DNA of 64,000 nt from AP-15 sp963712825 (GCA_963712825.1 CAVQJP010000002.1:124001-188000); one strand, 5' to 3'. Counted from the first letter of the stretch, positions 25,883-37,884 are shown. Numbers and translations: made by a program. The notes: generated by a model not told the origin, from the sequence alone.

Positions 25883-28102
25883 TTACTTTTCCTCGGCTGT
25901 AAAGACGCCATCCCAGTCGGCGGGCGGCGTCTGGTGCTGGAAATGGACGATCCGCCGCCGGTAGAGGTCGTAGACCGGCGCCAAATGCCTGGCCGCGGCG
26001 AGCCGGCCGTCGTCGAGCAGCCGCAATGCCGCCGCCCAATCCTGCAGCCGGTAGGCGCGCAGCAGCGCCGAGTGATGGTCGGCAAATTCGTCCTCGGCGA
26101 TGCGCTCGGGCGGCATCGTATAAACCCGGCCGGCTTGCGACTTGCCTTTTACCGCGACGAGGTCGACCTCGACCAGGGTCGGCTCGTTGAGGCGAATCGC
26201 GGTTTCCTCGCCGATCACGAGGTCGATGCCGTAGACCTTGCCGAGGCCTTCGAGCCGCGAGGCGAGGTTTACCGGGTCGCCCAGCAGCGAGTAGTCGAAA
26301 TGCTGCTGCGAGCCGAAATTGCCGACAACGCATTGGCCGGTGTTGATCCCGATCCCGACCTGGACCGGCCGAAACGGCTTCCCTGCCGCGGCGGCCTCCT
26401 CGGCCCAGACCCGGTTCAGCTCGACGAGCTTGCGGCGCATCGCCTGGGCGGCGCGCACCGCGTTTTGGGCATGCCCGGGATCGTCGAGCGGCGCGTTCCA
26501 GAACGCCATGATGCAGTCGCCGATGTACTTGTCGATCGTTCCTTTCAGCTCGGTGATGATTTCGGTCATCGGCGACAGAAACGTGTTCATGAAATGGGTC
26601 AGGGTCTGCGCGTCCATCCCTTCCGCGAGGCTCGTAAAGCCGCGGATGTCGCAAAACATGATCGTCATGACCCGCATCTCGCCGCCGAGCTGGAGCTTTT
26701 CGGGGTGGGCGGCGAGCTCTTCGACGTAATGCGGCGACATGTAGCGCGAAAAGGCGCTGCGGATTTCACGCTGCCGCGCCTCGGTGCGCAGATAGCCGAG
26801 CAGGCTCGCCACCAGGTAGACGAGGGATATCACCGCCCAGGGGTAGACCGGGTCGAGCAGCAGATGCGCGTATTTGAAGGCCGCCCACGAGCCGCCGAGC
26901 GCGACTGCGACCGAGGCGCCGCCGAGGGCGGCGCTCGCCAGCGCGCCGATCCGCGGCAGCACGAATATCAGCGCGGCGCCGACCGCGAGCGCAAACAGGA
27001 TTTCGGCGCCGACGGCCCAGTCGGGCCGGGTCAGAAAGTCGCCCTGGAGGATTTCGTCGATCAGCTGTGCGTGAATCTCGACCCCGGGAACGGCACGCGA
27101 CAGCGGCGTCGCCTGGAGGTCGTTGATCACCCCCGCCGCCGAGGTCCCGACCAGCACGATGTGGCCAGCCACCAACGCCGGGTCGAATTTTCCGGCGAGC
27201 ACGTCGGCGGCGGAGAGCGTGCGGGCAGGCTCGCGCCGCGCGTAATGCAGCCAGACCCGGCCGGCGGCGTCGGTCGGCACCGTCATCCGGCCGATGCGCA
27301 AGGCGGTGAGCCCGGTGTCCTCGCCAAAATTGTTCTCGCCATTGGCGCCGGCGGCGCGCCCGACATAGGTCGAGGCGCCAAAGGCAACCCGCAGCGCCTC
27401 GGCGGCGAGCGACGGATAAGGCTTGCCGTTCAGCTTCAAAATCAGCGGCACGCGGCGGACGACATGGTCCCAGTCAAGATATTGGTTGAGAAAGCCGTCA
27501 CCCTCGGCCGCCGCCTCAAGCACCGGCAGGTTAGGCACCGCAGCAGGAAAATCGTCGACATGCCCGAGCGGGTCGGTCCCGGCAAAGGCAAACCCCGCCT
27601 TCGCGGCGGGGGGCCGGCTGGCGCCGCGGCCGGTCAGGATAAAGCCGGTCACCACCGGGACCTTGCGCATCGCCGCCGCCAAAACCTGATCGGGGTCGGG
27701 CAGGCTCGACAGCAGCTTTTCGGCGTCGGAGGCGGCGACCCCGTTCTGCGCGATCAGCGGCAGCAGCAGTTTTGGCGACGTGCGGTCGGGCTCGGCGAAA
27801 TCGATGTCAAAGGCGATGACGGCGGCGTCGGCGGCGGCAAGACGGTCGACCAGCTTTGCGACAATCGTGCGCGGCCACGGCCACTGCCCGATCTGCGCGA
27901 GGCTGCGGTCGTCGACGTCGACGATGCGGATCGGCGCGTTTCCCGGCCGGCGCGGCGCGGCGCGCTGGTAAAGGTCAAACGCGATCAGCGACAGCCGCTC
28001 GAGCAGATCCGGGGCGGCAAGGCGTGCCCCGATGGCCGCCGCGAGCACGGCCAGCGGCAACAGATAGATGACGCCGCGGCGGAACCGCGCCAGAATACGC
28101 AT
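25883..28102 (-). CDS. CHASE2-domain adenylate/guanylate cyclase
   Basis: A 739-residue membrane sensor. After a first membrane segment (about 9-26), an extracytoplasmic CHASE2 domain spans roughly 30-320 (IRIVDVDDRSLAQIGQWPWPR, then a later AHIVLVGTSAAGVINDL). Three hydrophobic spans lie around 360-430. The class III cyclase domain occupies about 470-640, with metal-binding Asp in IMFCDIRGFTS and YIGDCIMAFW and LGDPVNLASRLE. It probably makes cAMP in response to a periplasmic cue. The start at 28102 leaves a 150-base divergent promoter region with the glutamate dehydrogenase gene; a longer GTG start would nearly abut that gene. Confidence 0.92.
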   Translation of the reverse strand: MRILARFRRGVIYLLPLAVLAAAIGARLAAPDLLERLSLIAFDLYQRAAPRRPGNAPIRIVDVDDRSLAQIGQWPWPRTIVAKLVDRLAAADAAVIAFDIDFAEPDRTSPKLLLPLIAQNGVAASDAEKLLSSLPDPDQVLAAAMRKVPVVTGFILTGRGASRPPAAKAGFAFAGTDPLGHVDDFPAAVPNLPVLEAAAEGDGFLNQYLDWDHVVRRVPLILKLNGKPYPSLAAEALRVAFGASTYVGRAAGANGENNFGEDTGLTALRIGRMTVPTDAAGRVWLHYARREPARTLSAADVLAGKFDPALVAGHIVLVGTSAAGVINDLQATPLSRAVPGVEIHAQLIDEILQGDFLTRPDWAVGAEILFALAVGAALIFVLPRIGALASAALGGASVAVALGGSWAAFKYAHLLLDPVYPWAVISLVYLVASLLGYLRTEARQREIRSAFSRYMSPHYVEELAAHPEKLQLGGEMRVMTIMFCDIRGFTSLAEGMDAQTLTHFMNTFLSPMTEIITELKGTIDKYIGDCIMAFWNAPLDDPGHAQNAVRAAQAMRRKLVELNRVWAEEAAAAGKPFRPVQVGIGINTGQCVVGNFGSQQHFDYSLLGDPVNLASRLEGLGKVYGIDLVIGEETAIRLNEPTLVEVDLVAVKGKSQAGRVYTMPPERIAEDEFADHHSALLRAYRLQDWAAALRLLDDGRLAAARHLAPVYDLYRRRIVHFQHQTPPADWDGVFTAEEK

Positions 28103-28253
28103 CGCTGCCGAGTGCCAAAAACTCTGATCGGGACCCTGCGACTTGAAGAGCCGGCGACCCGTATTATCGCTGAGCTCGCCCTTATTTTCCACAATGCTGG
28201 ATCTCGTGCGCAACTTGCCCGGACGCTGCCCCGTCACCAGTGTTTAATAGGCG

Positions 28254-31200
28254 ATGACCGACACGATCGACCTCACCTTGCCGGCGAAAAACCGGCCGGC
28301 CCATGGCGGGCCCCTGGATCAGGCAGGCCCGCCCGACGAAGCAAAAAAAGCCAAGCTGATCCGCAAGGCCGCCGTCCTCTACGAGGCGAGCCTCGATCCA
28401 GCCGAACGCGATCTCGCGGCAGCTGCGATCGCCAAATTTTATGAGCATGTCCCGCCGGGCGATGTCGCCGGGCGCAGCCTGCGCGACCTCGGCGGCGGCG
28501 CCCTGTCGTTGCTCAGGTTTGCCGTGCGCCGGCGCCCGGGCCAAGCCAAAATCAGGGTCTACAACCCCGAGCCCGATGTCAACGGCTGGGGCTCGCCGCA
28601 CACGATCGTCGAGATTGCCAACGACGACATGCCGTTTCTCGTCAATTCGGTGACGGCGGCGATCAACGCCGGCGACCGGGTTGTCCAGCTCGCAATCCAT
28701 CCGATCCTGACGGTCGAGCGCGACGCCGGCGGGCGGCTGCGACAAATACGCGACGGCGGCGGCGAGGCCGGGATCCGCGAATCGTGGATGCAGATCGAAA
28801 TCACCCGCGAATCCGACCCCGCGGGCCTGGCGCGGCTGACCGAGGATTTGTCGAAGGTTCTCGCCGACGTGCGCGCCGCGGTCGCCGACTGGGCGGCGAT
28901 GCGGCGGACCTTGCGCGCGGTGCTCGACGAATTGTCCGAACCGCCGCTGCCGCGGGTCCCGGCGGCGGAGCTCGCCGAGGACCAGGATTTCCTCGGTTGG
29001 CTCGACGACGACAACTTTACCTTTCTCGGCTATCGCGAATACGATTTCGACGGCGCCGCCGAGCCGACATTTCCGGCGCTCGGCATCCTCGCCGACCCGA
29101 ATTACCGTATTTTTGACGGGCTGCGCGACCTTTCCGCGCTGCCGCCGGACGTGCAGGCGTTTGTCCGCCGCCGCGAGCTTCTCGTCGTCACCAAGTCGAA
29201 CCGCCGCGCCACCGTCCACCGCACCGCGCACATGGACGCAATCGGCGTGCGCCGGTTTGACGCACAGGGCGAGGTGGTCGGGATCCGCCTGTTTCTCGGG
29301 CTTTTCACGTCGCTTGCCTACAGCCGCAACCCGCGCGCCATCCCGCTCTTGCGGCTCAAGGTGCGGCGCGTCATGGCGCGCTCCGGGCTGTCGCCCGCCA
29401 GCCATGACGGCAAGGCATTGGCGCACATCATCGAGACCCTACCGCGCGACGAGCTGTTTCAGGCCAGCGCCGACGAGATTTTCGACACGGTCATCGGCAT
29501 CCTCAACCTGCAGGAACGCCAGCGCATCGCCTTGTTTGTCCGTCGCGACCCGTTGGAGCGATTTGTCTCGTGCCTCGTCTTCGCCCCGCGCGACCGCTAT
29601 GACAGCGAGCTGCGCCGGCGGTTCGCGGCGATCCTCGAAGAGGCCTTTGCCGGCCGGCTGTCGGCGTTCTACACCCATCTCGACGAGTCGGTCCTGGCGC
29701 GCGTCCAGTTTATCATCCGCACCACCCGCGGCGCCGTGCCGGCGGTCGATGTCGCCGCACTCGAGCATCGGCTGGCCGAGGCCGGCCGCAACTGGTCGGA
29801 CCATTTCGCGGAGGAGGCTGCCGCCGCGTTCGGCGAGGGCGAAGCGCGGGCCCGGCTGCGCCGCTTGAAACCGTTCCCGGTTGCCTATCAGGCATTGACC
29901 CGGCCGAGCCAGGCGATCGCCGACCTGCCGCGGATCGAAAGCGTGCTGGCGGGCTCGCCGCTCGAAGTGGCGCTGCACCCGGGAGACGAGAGCGGCCGGA
30001 CCGGGCTGCGGCTCTACCGCGCGAAGGACCCGGTCGTGCTGTCCGACGTGCTGCCGATGCTCGAAAATTTGGGATTGCGCGTCGTCGCCGAGGAGCCGTT
30101 CCGCATCGACAGCAGCGAGGGCGGCGCGGTCTGGGTCCACGAATTCGAGCTTGCCGGCGACACCGCCCCGGCCGTAACCGACCGGGTCCGACGGCGCTTC
30201 GAGGAGGCGCTCGCGGCCGTCTGGTCCGGCCGGGTCGAAAACGACCGCTTCAACCGCCTGATACTCGCGGCCGGGGTGTCGCCGCGCGAGGTTACCGTGC
30301 TCCGGCTTTACGCCAAGGTGCTGCGGCAGGCGGGCAGCACCTTCAGCCAAGCCTATGTCGAGGACACAGTCGGCGCCCATCCCGACATCGCAGCACGGCT
30401 CGTGCGGCTGTTCAAATTGCGCTTTGACCCGGCGGGGCCGGAGGACCGCATCGAGGACCGCAGGCAGGACCGCGGGCTTGCGGTCATGGGCGAGGTGCAG
30501 GCGATCGACCATGCGCTCGACCGGGTTGCGAGCCTCGACGAGGACCGCATCCTGCGCAGCTACCTGACCCTCGTCTTGAAGACGGTCCGGACGAATTACT
30601 TCCAGCGGGCGCCGTCGGGCGAACCCAAGCCCTATCTCGCGGTCAAGCTCGCCAGCAGCGCCATCGAGCTCTTGCCGCAACCCCGCCCGCTCTTCGAGAT
30701 CTACGTCTACTCGCCGCGGGTCGAAGGCGTGCATATGCGCGCCGGCATGGTGGCGCGCGGCGGCATCCGCTGGTCCGACCGCCGGGAAGATTTCCGCACC
30801 GAAATCCTTGGGCTGATGAAGGCGCAGACGGTCAAGAACGCAGTCATCGTCCCGGTCGGCGCCAAGGGCGGGTTTGTCGTCAAACGGCCGCCGCCGGCGC
30901 GCGAGCAGCTCGGCGCCGAAGCGGTCGAGTGCTACAAAATCCTGATCCGCGGGCTGCTCGACCTGACCGACAACATCGTCGCCGACGGCAGCGGCGGCCA
31001 CCGTATCGTGCCGCCGGCGGATGTGGTGCGCCATGACGGCGACGACCCCTATCTCGTCGTCGCCGCCGACAAGGGGACCGCGACCTTTTCCGACTATGCC
31101 AACGCGATCGCCGAGGAATACGGGTTCTGGCTCGGCGACGCGTTCGCCTCGGGCGGGTCGGCCGGCTACGACCACAAGGCGATGGGGATCACCGCGCGCG

Positions 31201-33143
31201 GCGCCTGGGAGCTGGTCAAACGCCATTTCCGCGAGCTCGGGCGCAACCTCGAGACCGAGGACGTAGCCGTTGTCGGCGTCGGCGACATGTCGGGCGACGT
31301 GTTCGGCAACGGCATGTTGATGTCGCGGCATCTGCGGCTCCTCGCCGCCTTCGACCACCGCCACGTTTTTGTCGACCCCGACCCCGATCCGGAACGCAGC
31401 TTTGTCGAGCGTCGGCGGCTGTTCGATTTGCCGCGATCGAGCTGGGCCGATTACGACCCGGCGCTGATCTCGGCGGGCGGCGGCGTCTTCGACCGCGGCG
31501 CCAAGGCGGTGCCGGTCAGCCCGGAGATGAAGCGCCTCTTCGCGATCGACGCCGACCACCTGACCCCAGCCGAGCTTATCCGCAAGCTGCTCGCCGCGCC
31601 GGTCGACCTGCTGTGGTTTGGCGGCATCGGTACTTATGTCCGGGCGCCGGGCGAGAGCCATGCCGAAATCGGCGACCGGGCGAACGACGCGCTGCGCGTC
31701 AGCAGCGCCGAAATCCGCGCCAGGGTTGTCGGCGAAGGCGCCAATCTCGGCGTGACCCAGCGCGGCCGGATCGCCTATGCGCTTGCCGGCGGCCGTATCG
31801 ACACCGACGCGATCGACAATTCGGCCGGCGTCGACACCTCGGACCACGAGGTGAACCTGAAGATTTTGGTCGACCGCGCGATCGCCGCCGGGGCGTTGCC
31901 GGCCGCAGAGCGCGAGCCGCTGCTGCACGGCATGGCCGAAGAGGTCGCCGCCCTGGTGTTGCGCGACAACTATCTCCAGGGCGAGGCGCTGTCCGTCGCC
32001 GAGGCGCGCGGCGCGTCGGCGCTCGACCGCCAGGCGCGGCTGATCCGCGAGCTCGAAAAAGCCGGCCGTCTCGACCGCGGGCTCGAATTCCTGCCCGACG
32101 ACGAGAGCCTGGCGAACCGCGCAGCGCACCGCCAGGGCCTGACCCGGCCGGAGCTCGCGGTGCTTCTCGCCTATGCCAAGATGGCGCTCGACGCCGACCT
32201 GCTCGCCTCCGACCTGCCCGATGCGCCGACGCTCGCGGGCGAGCTGCGCGCCTACTTTCCGGCGGCTTTGCAGGACCGGCTCGGCGCCCAGATCCCGACC
32301 CATCCGCTGCGCCGCGAGCTGACCGCAACCGTCGTCACCAACGATCTTGTCAACCGCGCCGGCATCACCTTTGTCGCCGACATGCGGGCGCGCACCGGCC
32401 GACCGGTGCCGGAGATTGCGCGCGCCTATCTGGTCGTCCGCGACATCTTCGAGCTGCCGCGGCTGTGGGCCGCGATCGAAGCGCTCGACGACCGCGTTCC
32501 CTCACGGGTGCAGACCGAGATGCTGCTCGAAATCGCGGCGGTGGTCGAGCGCGCCGCGACCTGGCTGCTGCAGCGTCGACGCATCGACCTCGCCGGCGAC
32601 TCGGCGCGGCTCGCTCCGCACGTCCGCGATCTTGCCGGCGCGCTTGCCGAGCTGCTGCCGGCGCGCGACAGGACGATCGCCGACGAGCGCGCCCAGCGCC
32701 TCGTCGCGGCCGGTGTTCCCGAGAGCCTTGCCGCGCGGGTCGGGGCGATGATCTTTTTGGCTCCGGCGCTCGACATCGCCGACCTCGCCGAGCGCAGCAA
32801 TCAGCCGCTCGACCGCGCGGCGCGGGTATATTACGCGGTTGGCGTGCGCTTTGCGCTTGACGAAATGCGCGCCGCCGCACGCCGCCTGCCGGCCGAAACC
32901 CAGTGGCAGCGCCTCGCGGTCGAGGCCACGATCGACGATTTTCTGGCGTTGCAGGCCGACATCGTCCTGCGGGTGCTCGAAAGCGGGCACGCCGCCGCAC
33001 CCGACCCGCTCGCCGCCTGGGCGGAGGGGATTGCCGAGCTCGCCGCCGCCGACACCGTCGCGCGCGAGCTGCGCGCCAGCGCCGCCCCCGATCTCGCACT
33101 CCTCGTCGTCGCCGCCCGCCAGCTCCGCCAGGGATTAGGGTAG
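28254..33143 (+). CDS. gdhB: NAD-specific glutamate dehydrogenase, large type
   Basis: A 1,629-residue enzyme of the GDH180 class converting glutamate to 2-oxoglutarate. The catalytic region begins near residue 830 with GMVARGGIRWSDRREDFRTE and continues LMKAQTVKNAVIVPVGAKGG. The NAD-binding part includes GVGDMSGDVFGNGML. Long N- and C-terminal ACT-like and helical regions flank it, as is usual for this family (about 1,560-1,650 residues). It starts 151 bases from the divergent cyclase gene. Confidence 0.95.
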   Translation: MTDTIDLTLPAKNRPAHGGPLDQAGPPDEAKKAKLIRKAAVLYEASLDPAERDLAAAAIAKFYEHVPPGDVAGRSLRDLGGGALSLLRFAVRRRPGQAKIRVYNPEPDVNGWGSPHTIVEIANDDMPFLVNSVTAAINAGDRVVQLAIHPILTVERDAGGRLRQIRDGGGEAGIRESWMQIEITRESDPAGLARLTEDLSKVLADVRAAVADWAAMRRTLRAVLDELSEPPLPRVPAAELAEDQDFLGWLDDDNFTFLGYREYDFDGAAEPTFPALGILADPNYRIFDGLRDLSALPPDVQAFVRRRELLVVTKSNRRATVHRTAHMDAIGVRRFDAQGEVVGIRLFLGLFTSLAYSRNPRAIPLLRLKVRRVMARSGLSPASHDGKALAHIIETLPRDELFQASADEIFDTVIGILNLQERQRIALFVRRDPLERFVSCLVFAPRDRYDSELRRRFAAILEEAFAGRLSAFYTHLDESVLARVQFIIRTTRGAVPAVDVAALEHRLAEAGRNWSDHFAEEAAAAFGEGEARARLRRLKPFPVAYQALTRPSQAIADLPRIESVLAGSPLEVALHPGDESGRTGLRLYRAKDPVVLSDVLPMLENLGLRVVAEEPFRIDSSEGGAVWVHEFELAGDTAPAVTDRVRRRFEEALAAVWSGRVENDRFNRLILAAGVSPREVTVLRLYAKVLRQAGSTFSQAYVEDTVGAHPDIAARLVRLFKLRFDPAGPEDRIEDRRQDRGLAVMGEVQAIDHALDRVASLDEDRILRSYLTLVLKTVRTNYFQRAPSGEPKPYLAVKLASSAIELLPQPRPLFEIYVYSPRVEGVHMRAGMVARGGIRWSDRREDFRTEILGLMKAQTVKNAVIVPVGAKGGFVVKRPPPAREQLGAEAVECYKILIRGLLDLTDNIVADGSGGHRIVPPADVVRHDGDDPYLVVAADKGTATFSDYANAIAEEYGFWLGDAFASGGSAGYDHKAMGITARGAWELVKRHFRELGRNLETEDVAVVGVGDMSGDVFGNGMLMSRHLRLLAAFDHRHVFVDPDPDPERSFVERRRLFDLPRSSWADYDPALISAGGGVFDRGAKAVPVSPEMKRLFAIDADHLTPAELIRKLLAAPVDLLWFGGIGTYVRAPGESHAEIGDRANDALRVSSAEIRARVVGEGANLGVTQRGRIAYALAGGRIDTDAIDNSAGVDTSDHEVNLKILVDRAIAAGALPAAEREPLLHGMAEEVAALVLRDNYLQGEALSVAEARGASALDRQARLIRELEKAGRLDRGLEFLPDDESLANRAAHRQGLTRPELAVLLAYAKMALDADLLASDLPDAPTLAGELRAYFPAALQDRLGAQIPTHPLRRELTATVVTNDLVNRAGITFVADMRARTGRPVPEIARAYLVVRDIFELPRLWAAIEALDDRVPSRVQTEMLLEIAAVVERAATWLLQRRRIDLAGDSARLAPHVRDLAGALAELLPARDRTIADERAQRLVAAGVPESLAARVGAMIFLAPALDIADLAERSNQPLDRAARVYYAVGVRFALDEMRAAARRLPAETQWQRLAVEATIDDFLALQADIVLRVLESGHAAAPDPLAAWAEGIAELAAADTVARELRASAAPDLALLVVAARQLRQGLG

Positions 33144-33259
33144 CTCCGAAGAGATCACGGGTGAGAGACCGGCGGATGATATCTGACGAACGAATCCTCT
33201 ACTTGCGAGATGGCGTTAACCGACTAGCTGTCTATCAGTAGGGGCAAAGGGAGCGTGCC

Positions 33260-33550
33260 GTGCCGAAAGCGCAGATACGTAATGGCAAACTAACCGTATC
33301 GATCCCCGAGAACATCCGGGAAGACCTCGATGTGCGCGACGGCGACGAGGTCGAAATCAGCAGCGAAGGCGGACGCATCGTGCTGACGCCCAAGGAAGAT
33401 CCGGCGGACCGGCATCCTGAGATCGATGCGGCGATAGCGGAAGGTTTGGCCGACGTCCGTGCCGGCCGCGTCTCGCCGGCATTCAAGAGCACCAAGGAAT
33501 TCGAGACTTGGCTGAAGACCGATGACGGAAAAAAATCTGGCAACGAATGA
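33260..33550 (+). CDS. AbrB/MazE-type antitoxin
   Basis: A 96-residue protein with a GTG start and AAAGGGAG just upstream. The first 50 residues form the swapped-hairpin DNA-binding fold (AQIRNGKLTVSIPENIREDL, GDEVEIS, GGRIVLTP). The C-terminal half (IDAAIAEGLADVRAGRVSPAF, then EFETWLKTDD) is the part expected to bind and silence a RelE-like toxin. Its stop codon overlaps the start of the toxin remnant (AATGA). It would be expected to repress its own promoter. Confidence 0.82.
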   Translation: MPKAQIRNGKLTVSIPENIREDLDVRDGDEVEISSEGGRIVLTPKEDPADRHPEIDAAIAEGLADVRAGRVSPAFKSTKEFETWLKTDDGKKSGNE

Positions 33551-33685
33551 AATTCCATACCGGCGAAGAAATACGATGATGGTCCTGATATATGGCAAGG
33601 TCGGGTCAATCGCGACTACCGCCTCTATTTCCAAATCGTCGGCGACGAATATCTGATCGTCCGCATCATCCCGCACCCGAAATAA
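33547..33685 (+). pseudogene. Internally deleted RelE/ParE-type toxin
   Basis: An ATG overlapping the antitoxin stop reads MKFHTGEEIR and then stops. In the next frame from about 33566 the sequence KKYDDGPDIWQGRVNRDYRL is followed by YFQIVGDEYLIVRIIPHPK and a stop. This is the C-terminal half of a RelE-superfamily toxin, including the catalytic-face R-V-x-R-D-Y-R core. About 40-50 central residues and the frame are missing, so the toxin should be dead while the antitoxin is intact. Confidence 0.7.
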
Positions 33686-33759
33686 TAACCAGCAGCTGCA
33701 TCAGGCGACACCTCATGCATTCCTCCCTCTCCCGTGCGAGCCGGAGAGGAGTTAATCGA

Positions 33760-35700
<1,941 letters not shown>

Positions 35701-35779
35701 GGCAGCGTCCTCCTCGGCTGGCGGCGCCGCTCGGGGCGCCGCGCACTGTTGCCGAAGGTTATTCTGCCGGGCCGAACGG

Positions 35780-36532
35780 TTACAACACTTCTTCGGCGAC
35801 CTCGACGCGGAGTGCGGCGGCGTGGCGGCTGCCGCGGGTCGCGAGCAGCGCCGCCTGGGTGCGGTTGACGACGTGCAGACGGCGGATGATCTGCTTTACA
35901 TGCGCCTTGACCGTGCTTTCCGACATCCGCAGCGCATCGGCGATCAGCTTGTTCGACCTGCCCTCCGCGATCAGCGCCAGCACGTCGCGCTGCCGCCGGG
36001 TCAGCGCCTGCTCGGGCAGGCCTGGGTGCTCAGGCTCCGCTTTGTCCTCGGGCGGGTTGCTCAGGACCAGCGGCACGAAGGTCCCGCCGCCGCGAACCCG
36101 CTCGAGCGCGGCGACCAGAACCTTGAGGCCGAGGCTCATCGGCAGAAAGCCGCGGGCCCCGGCGCGCAGGATGGTGCGCGCGCGTTCCGGGTCGTCACAG
36201 TCGGCAACCGCCAGGATCGGCGTCTGCGGCGCCGCGGCGGCAAGCCGCGCAACATCGACCAGGTCAATCCTGCGGCACGTCGACCCGCCCAGAAGGATGA
36301 CGGAGAAGCCAGCGCCCTGCCGCACCAGCCGCACCAATTCGGCGGCGGTCTCGACATCGGTCACCCGCCAGCGCCGCACCTGCTGGGCGAGCGCCAGCTT
36401 GAGGCAGTCGCGGCGCAGCGCGCTTTGATCGACGATCGCGAGGTGCCGCCGCGCCGGCTCAACAAATTCCGCGATCCCGGCCGAGGGCCGATCGGGAACA
36501 GCCTCGTCGACCATGCCGAAGGAGTCGTACAT
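35780..36532 (-). CDS. LuxR-family regulator with a degenerate receiver domain
   Basis: A 250-residue regulator. The C-terminal LuxR helix-turn-helix is clear (LTRRQRDVLALIAEGRSNKL, then STVKAHVKQIIRRLHV). The N-terminal domain has the size and pattern of a response regulator receiver (HLAIVDQSALRRDCLKLALA at its start). However, the position of the phospho-acceptor Asp reads VILLGGST, and the conserved Lys segment reads GFLPMSL. It is thus unlikely to be controlled by phosphotransfer. It lies directly upstream of acs. The ATG at 36532 is chosen; a TTG at 36577 is an alternative. Confidence 0.8.
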   Translation of the reverse strand: MYDSFGMVDEAVPDRPSAGIAEFVEPARRHLAIVDQSALRRDCLKLALAQQVRRWRVTDVETAAELVRLVRQGAGFSVILLGGSTCRRIDLVDVARLAAAAPQTPILAVADCDDPERARTILRAGARGFLPMSLGLKVLVAALERVRGGGTFVPLVLSNPPEDKAEPEHPGLPEQALTRRQRDVLALIAEGRSNKLIADALRMSESTVKAHVKQIIRRLHVVNRTQAALLATRGSRHAAALRVEVAEEVL

Positions 36533-36722
36533 TTCCAAAGCCGCCCCCCTTAGCTGCAAGCGGCAAGTTTGCGCCAAACCCGAAGCCCGGCTCGGTAAAG
36601 TTTTGTAAACCGATGTAACAATCCGCTAAGATTTCTGGGTCTTTTTTAACCACACTCTATTTGAGGTCGCAAAAAGCTCGCATTAGTCGTATTTACCAGG
36701 CTTTGGTGCGTCGCTACCTTAA

Positions 36723-36740
36723 AATTGCCACAGGGCAATT
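36723..36740. promoter_or_regulatory. Inverted repeat in the 366-base divergent intergenic region
   Basis: AATTGCC and GGCAATT form a perfect 7-base inverted repeat with a 4-base centre. It sits in an AT-rich space between the LuxR-type gene and the oxidoreductase gene, so it may be an operator. Nothing else is recognised in 36533-36898. Confidence 0.35.
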
Positions 36741-36898
36741 CGTCCGGGAGCGCTGCGCTGTTCTCCGCAGAGCGGTTTTTGTACCCGGTACCGGCCCCGC
36801 CCAAGGTTCGCGGCCGCCGCCCCATTCATAGATTCCCCCGAGCCAAACCGCGCGCGCCCTGCTACGCTGGCGACAGCAATGCTTGCCGGGAGGCGAAG

Positions 36899-37854
36899 AT
36901 GCAATACGGCTTTGGCGCGCCGGTCAGCGGCCTTCTGGCTGCGCCCGACAACCTCGCCCGTATCGCCGTCGAAGGCGAGGCGATGGGCTATGACTACACG
37001 ACGATCAGCGACCATGTCGTGATTCCGCGCGACATCGAGGCGCGTTACCCGTACAGCGACACCGGCGAGTTTCCCGGCCGCTCGCGCGGCGAACGGCACG
37101 AGCAGCTGACCGCGGTCGCCTTTGTCGCCGGCAAGACCTCGCGGCTGCGGCTTGTCACCTCGGTCACCGTGGTGCCGCACCGCCCTGCCGTGCTGCAGGC
37201 GAAAGATGCTGGCGACGATCGACGTGTTGTCGCAGGGTCGACTGACCTTCGGCATCGGCGCCGGCTGGATGCGGGAGGAATTCGAGGCGCTGGGCGCGCC
37301 GCCCTTCGCCGCGCGCGGCGCGGTTACCGACGAGTATGTGATGGCCTGCCGCGAGCTGTGGACCAAGGACGATCCACGCTTCGACGGCAAATACGTCAAA
37401 TTCGCCGACGTATTGTTCGAGCCGAAGCCGGTGCAGAAGCCGCACCCGCCGATCTGGGTCGGCGGCGAGAGCGGTCCGGCGTTGCGCCGCACGGCACGTC
37501 TCGGCGACGGCTGGTACCCGATCGGCACCAACCCGCAGCACCGGCTCGACTCGATGAAGCGGTTCCAGACCGCGGTCGAGCGGCTGCGCCGGCTGATCCG
37601 CGAGGCTGGGCGCGACCCGGCGCAGGTCACGCTCGCCTATCGCGTCACGAGCTGGGGAAAATCGCTTGCCGGCCCGCGCCGACGACGGCGAGCGGCGGCT
37701 GTTCTCCGGAGAGGTTGGCGATGTTGTCGCCGATCTCAGGGCGTTTCGCGATTTTGGCGTCGGCAACGTCGATTTCAGCTTCGACGGCGGCACGCCCGAC
37801 GCGATTGTCGCCAACATGCGCCGCTTCCGCGAGGACGTGCTGGCGAAGGTTTGA
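36899..37854 (+). pseudogene. LLM-class F420-dependent oxidoreductase, two frameshifts
   Basis: Starts at ATG 36899 after GGGAGGCGAAG, with MQYGFGAPVSG and AIEGEAMGYD-like TIM-barrel patterns (as read: AVEGEAMGYDYTTISDHVVI). Frame 1 breaks near 37202-37204, where an extra A in GCGAAAGATG would restore LQAKMLATIDVLSQGRLTFG. A second break near 37655-37675 switches to LPARADDGERRLFSGEVGDV, and the last frame ends at 37854. The span is 956 bases, exactly two more than a 317-residue gene would need. Both shifts are therefore consistent with one-base insertions, either real decay or assembly error. The GAGWMREEF and PPIWVGGESGPALRR motifs place it in the F420 LLM group, fitting the neighbouring F420 genes. 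Confidence 0.75.
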
Positions 37855-37884
37855 TTATTTCACCGCAGAGGGCACCAAGAGAGC

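Noticed and set aside
25880..28444. 854-codon plus-strand frame
   Set aside because: It is antisense to the CHASE2 cyclase gene, with shadow composition.
29439..32303. 954-codon minus-strand frame
   Set aside because: It is antisense to the glutamate dehydrogenase gene and shows no protein family pattern.
33547..33580. Programmed frameshift producing a full toxin
   Set aside because: The central part of the toxin fold is missing, so a shift alone would not give a complete protein.
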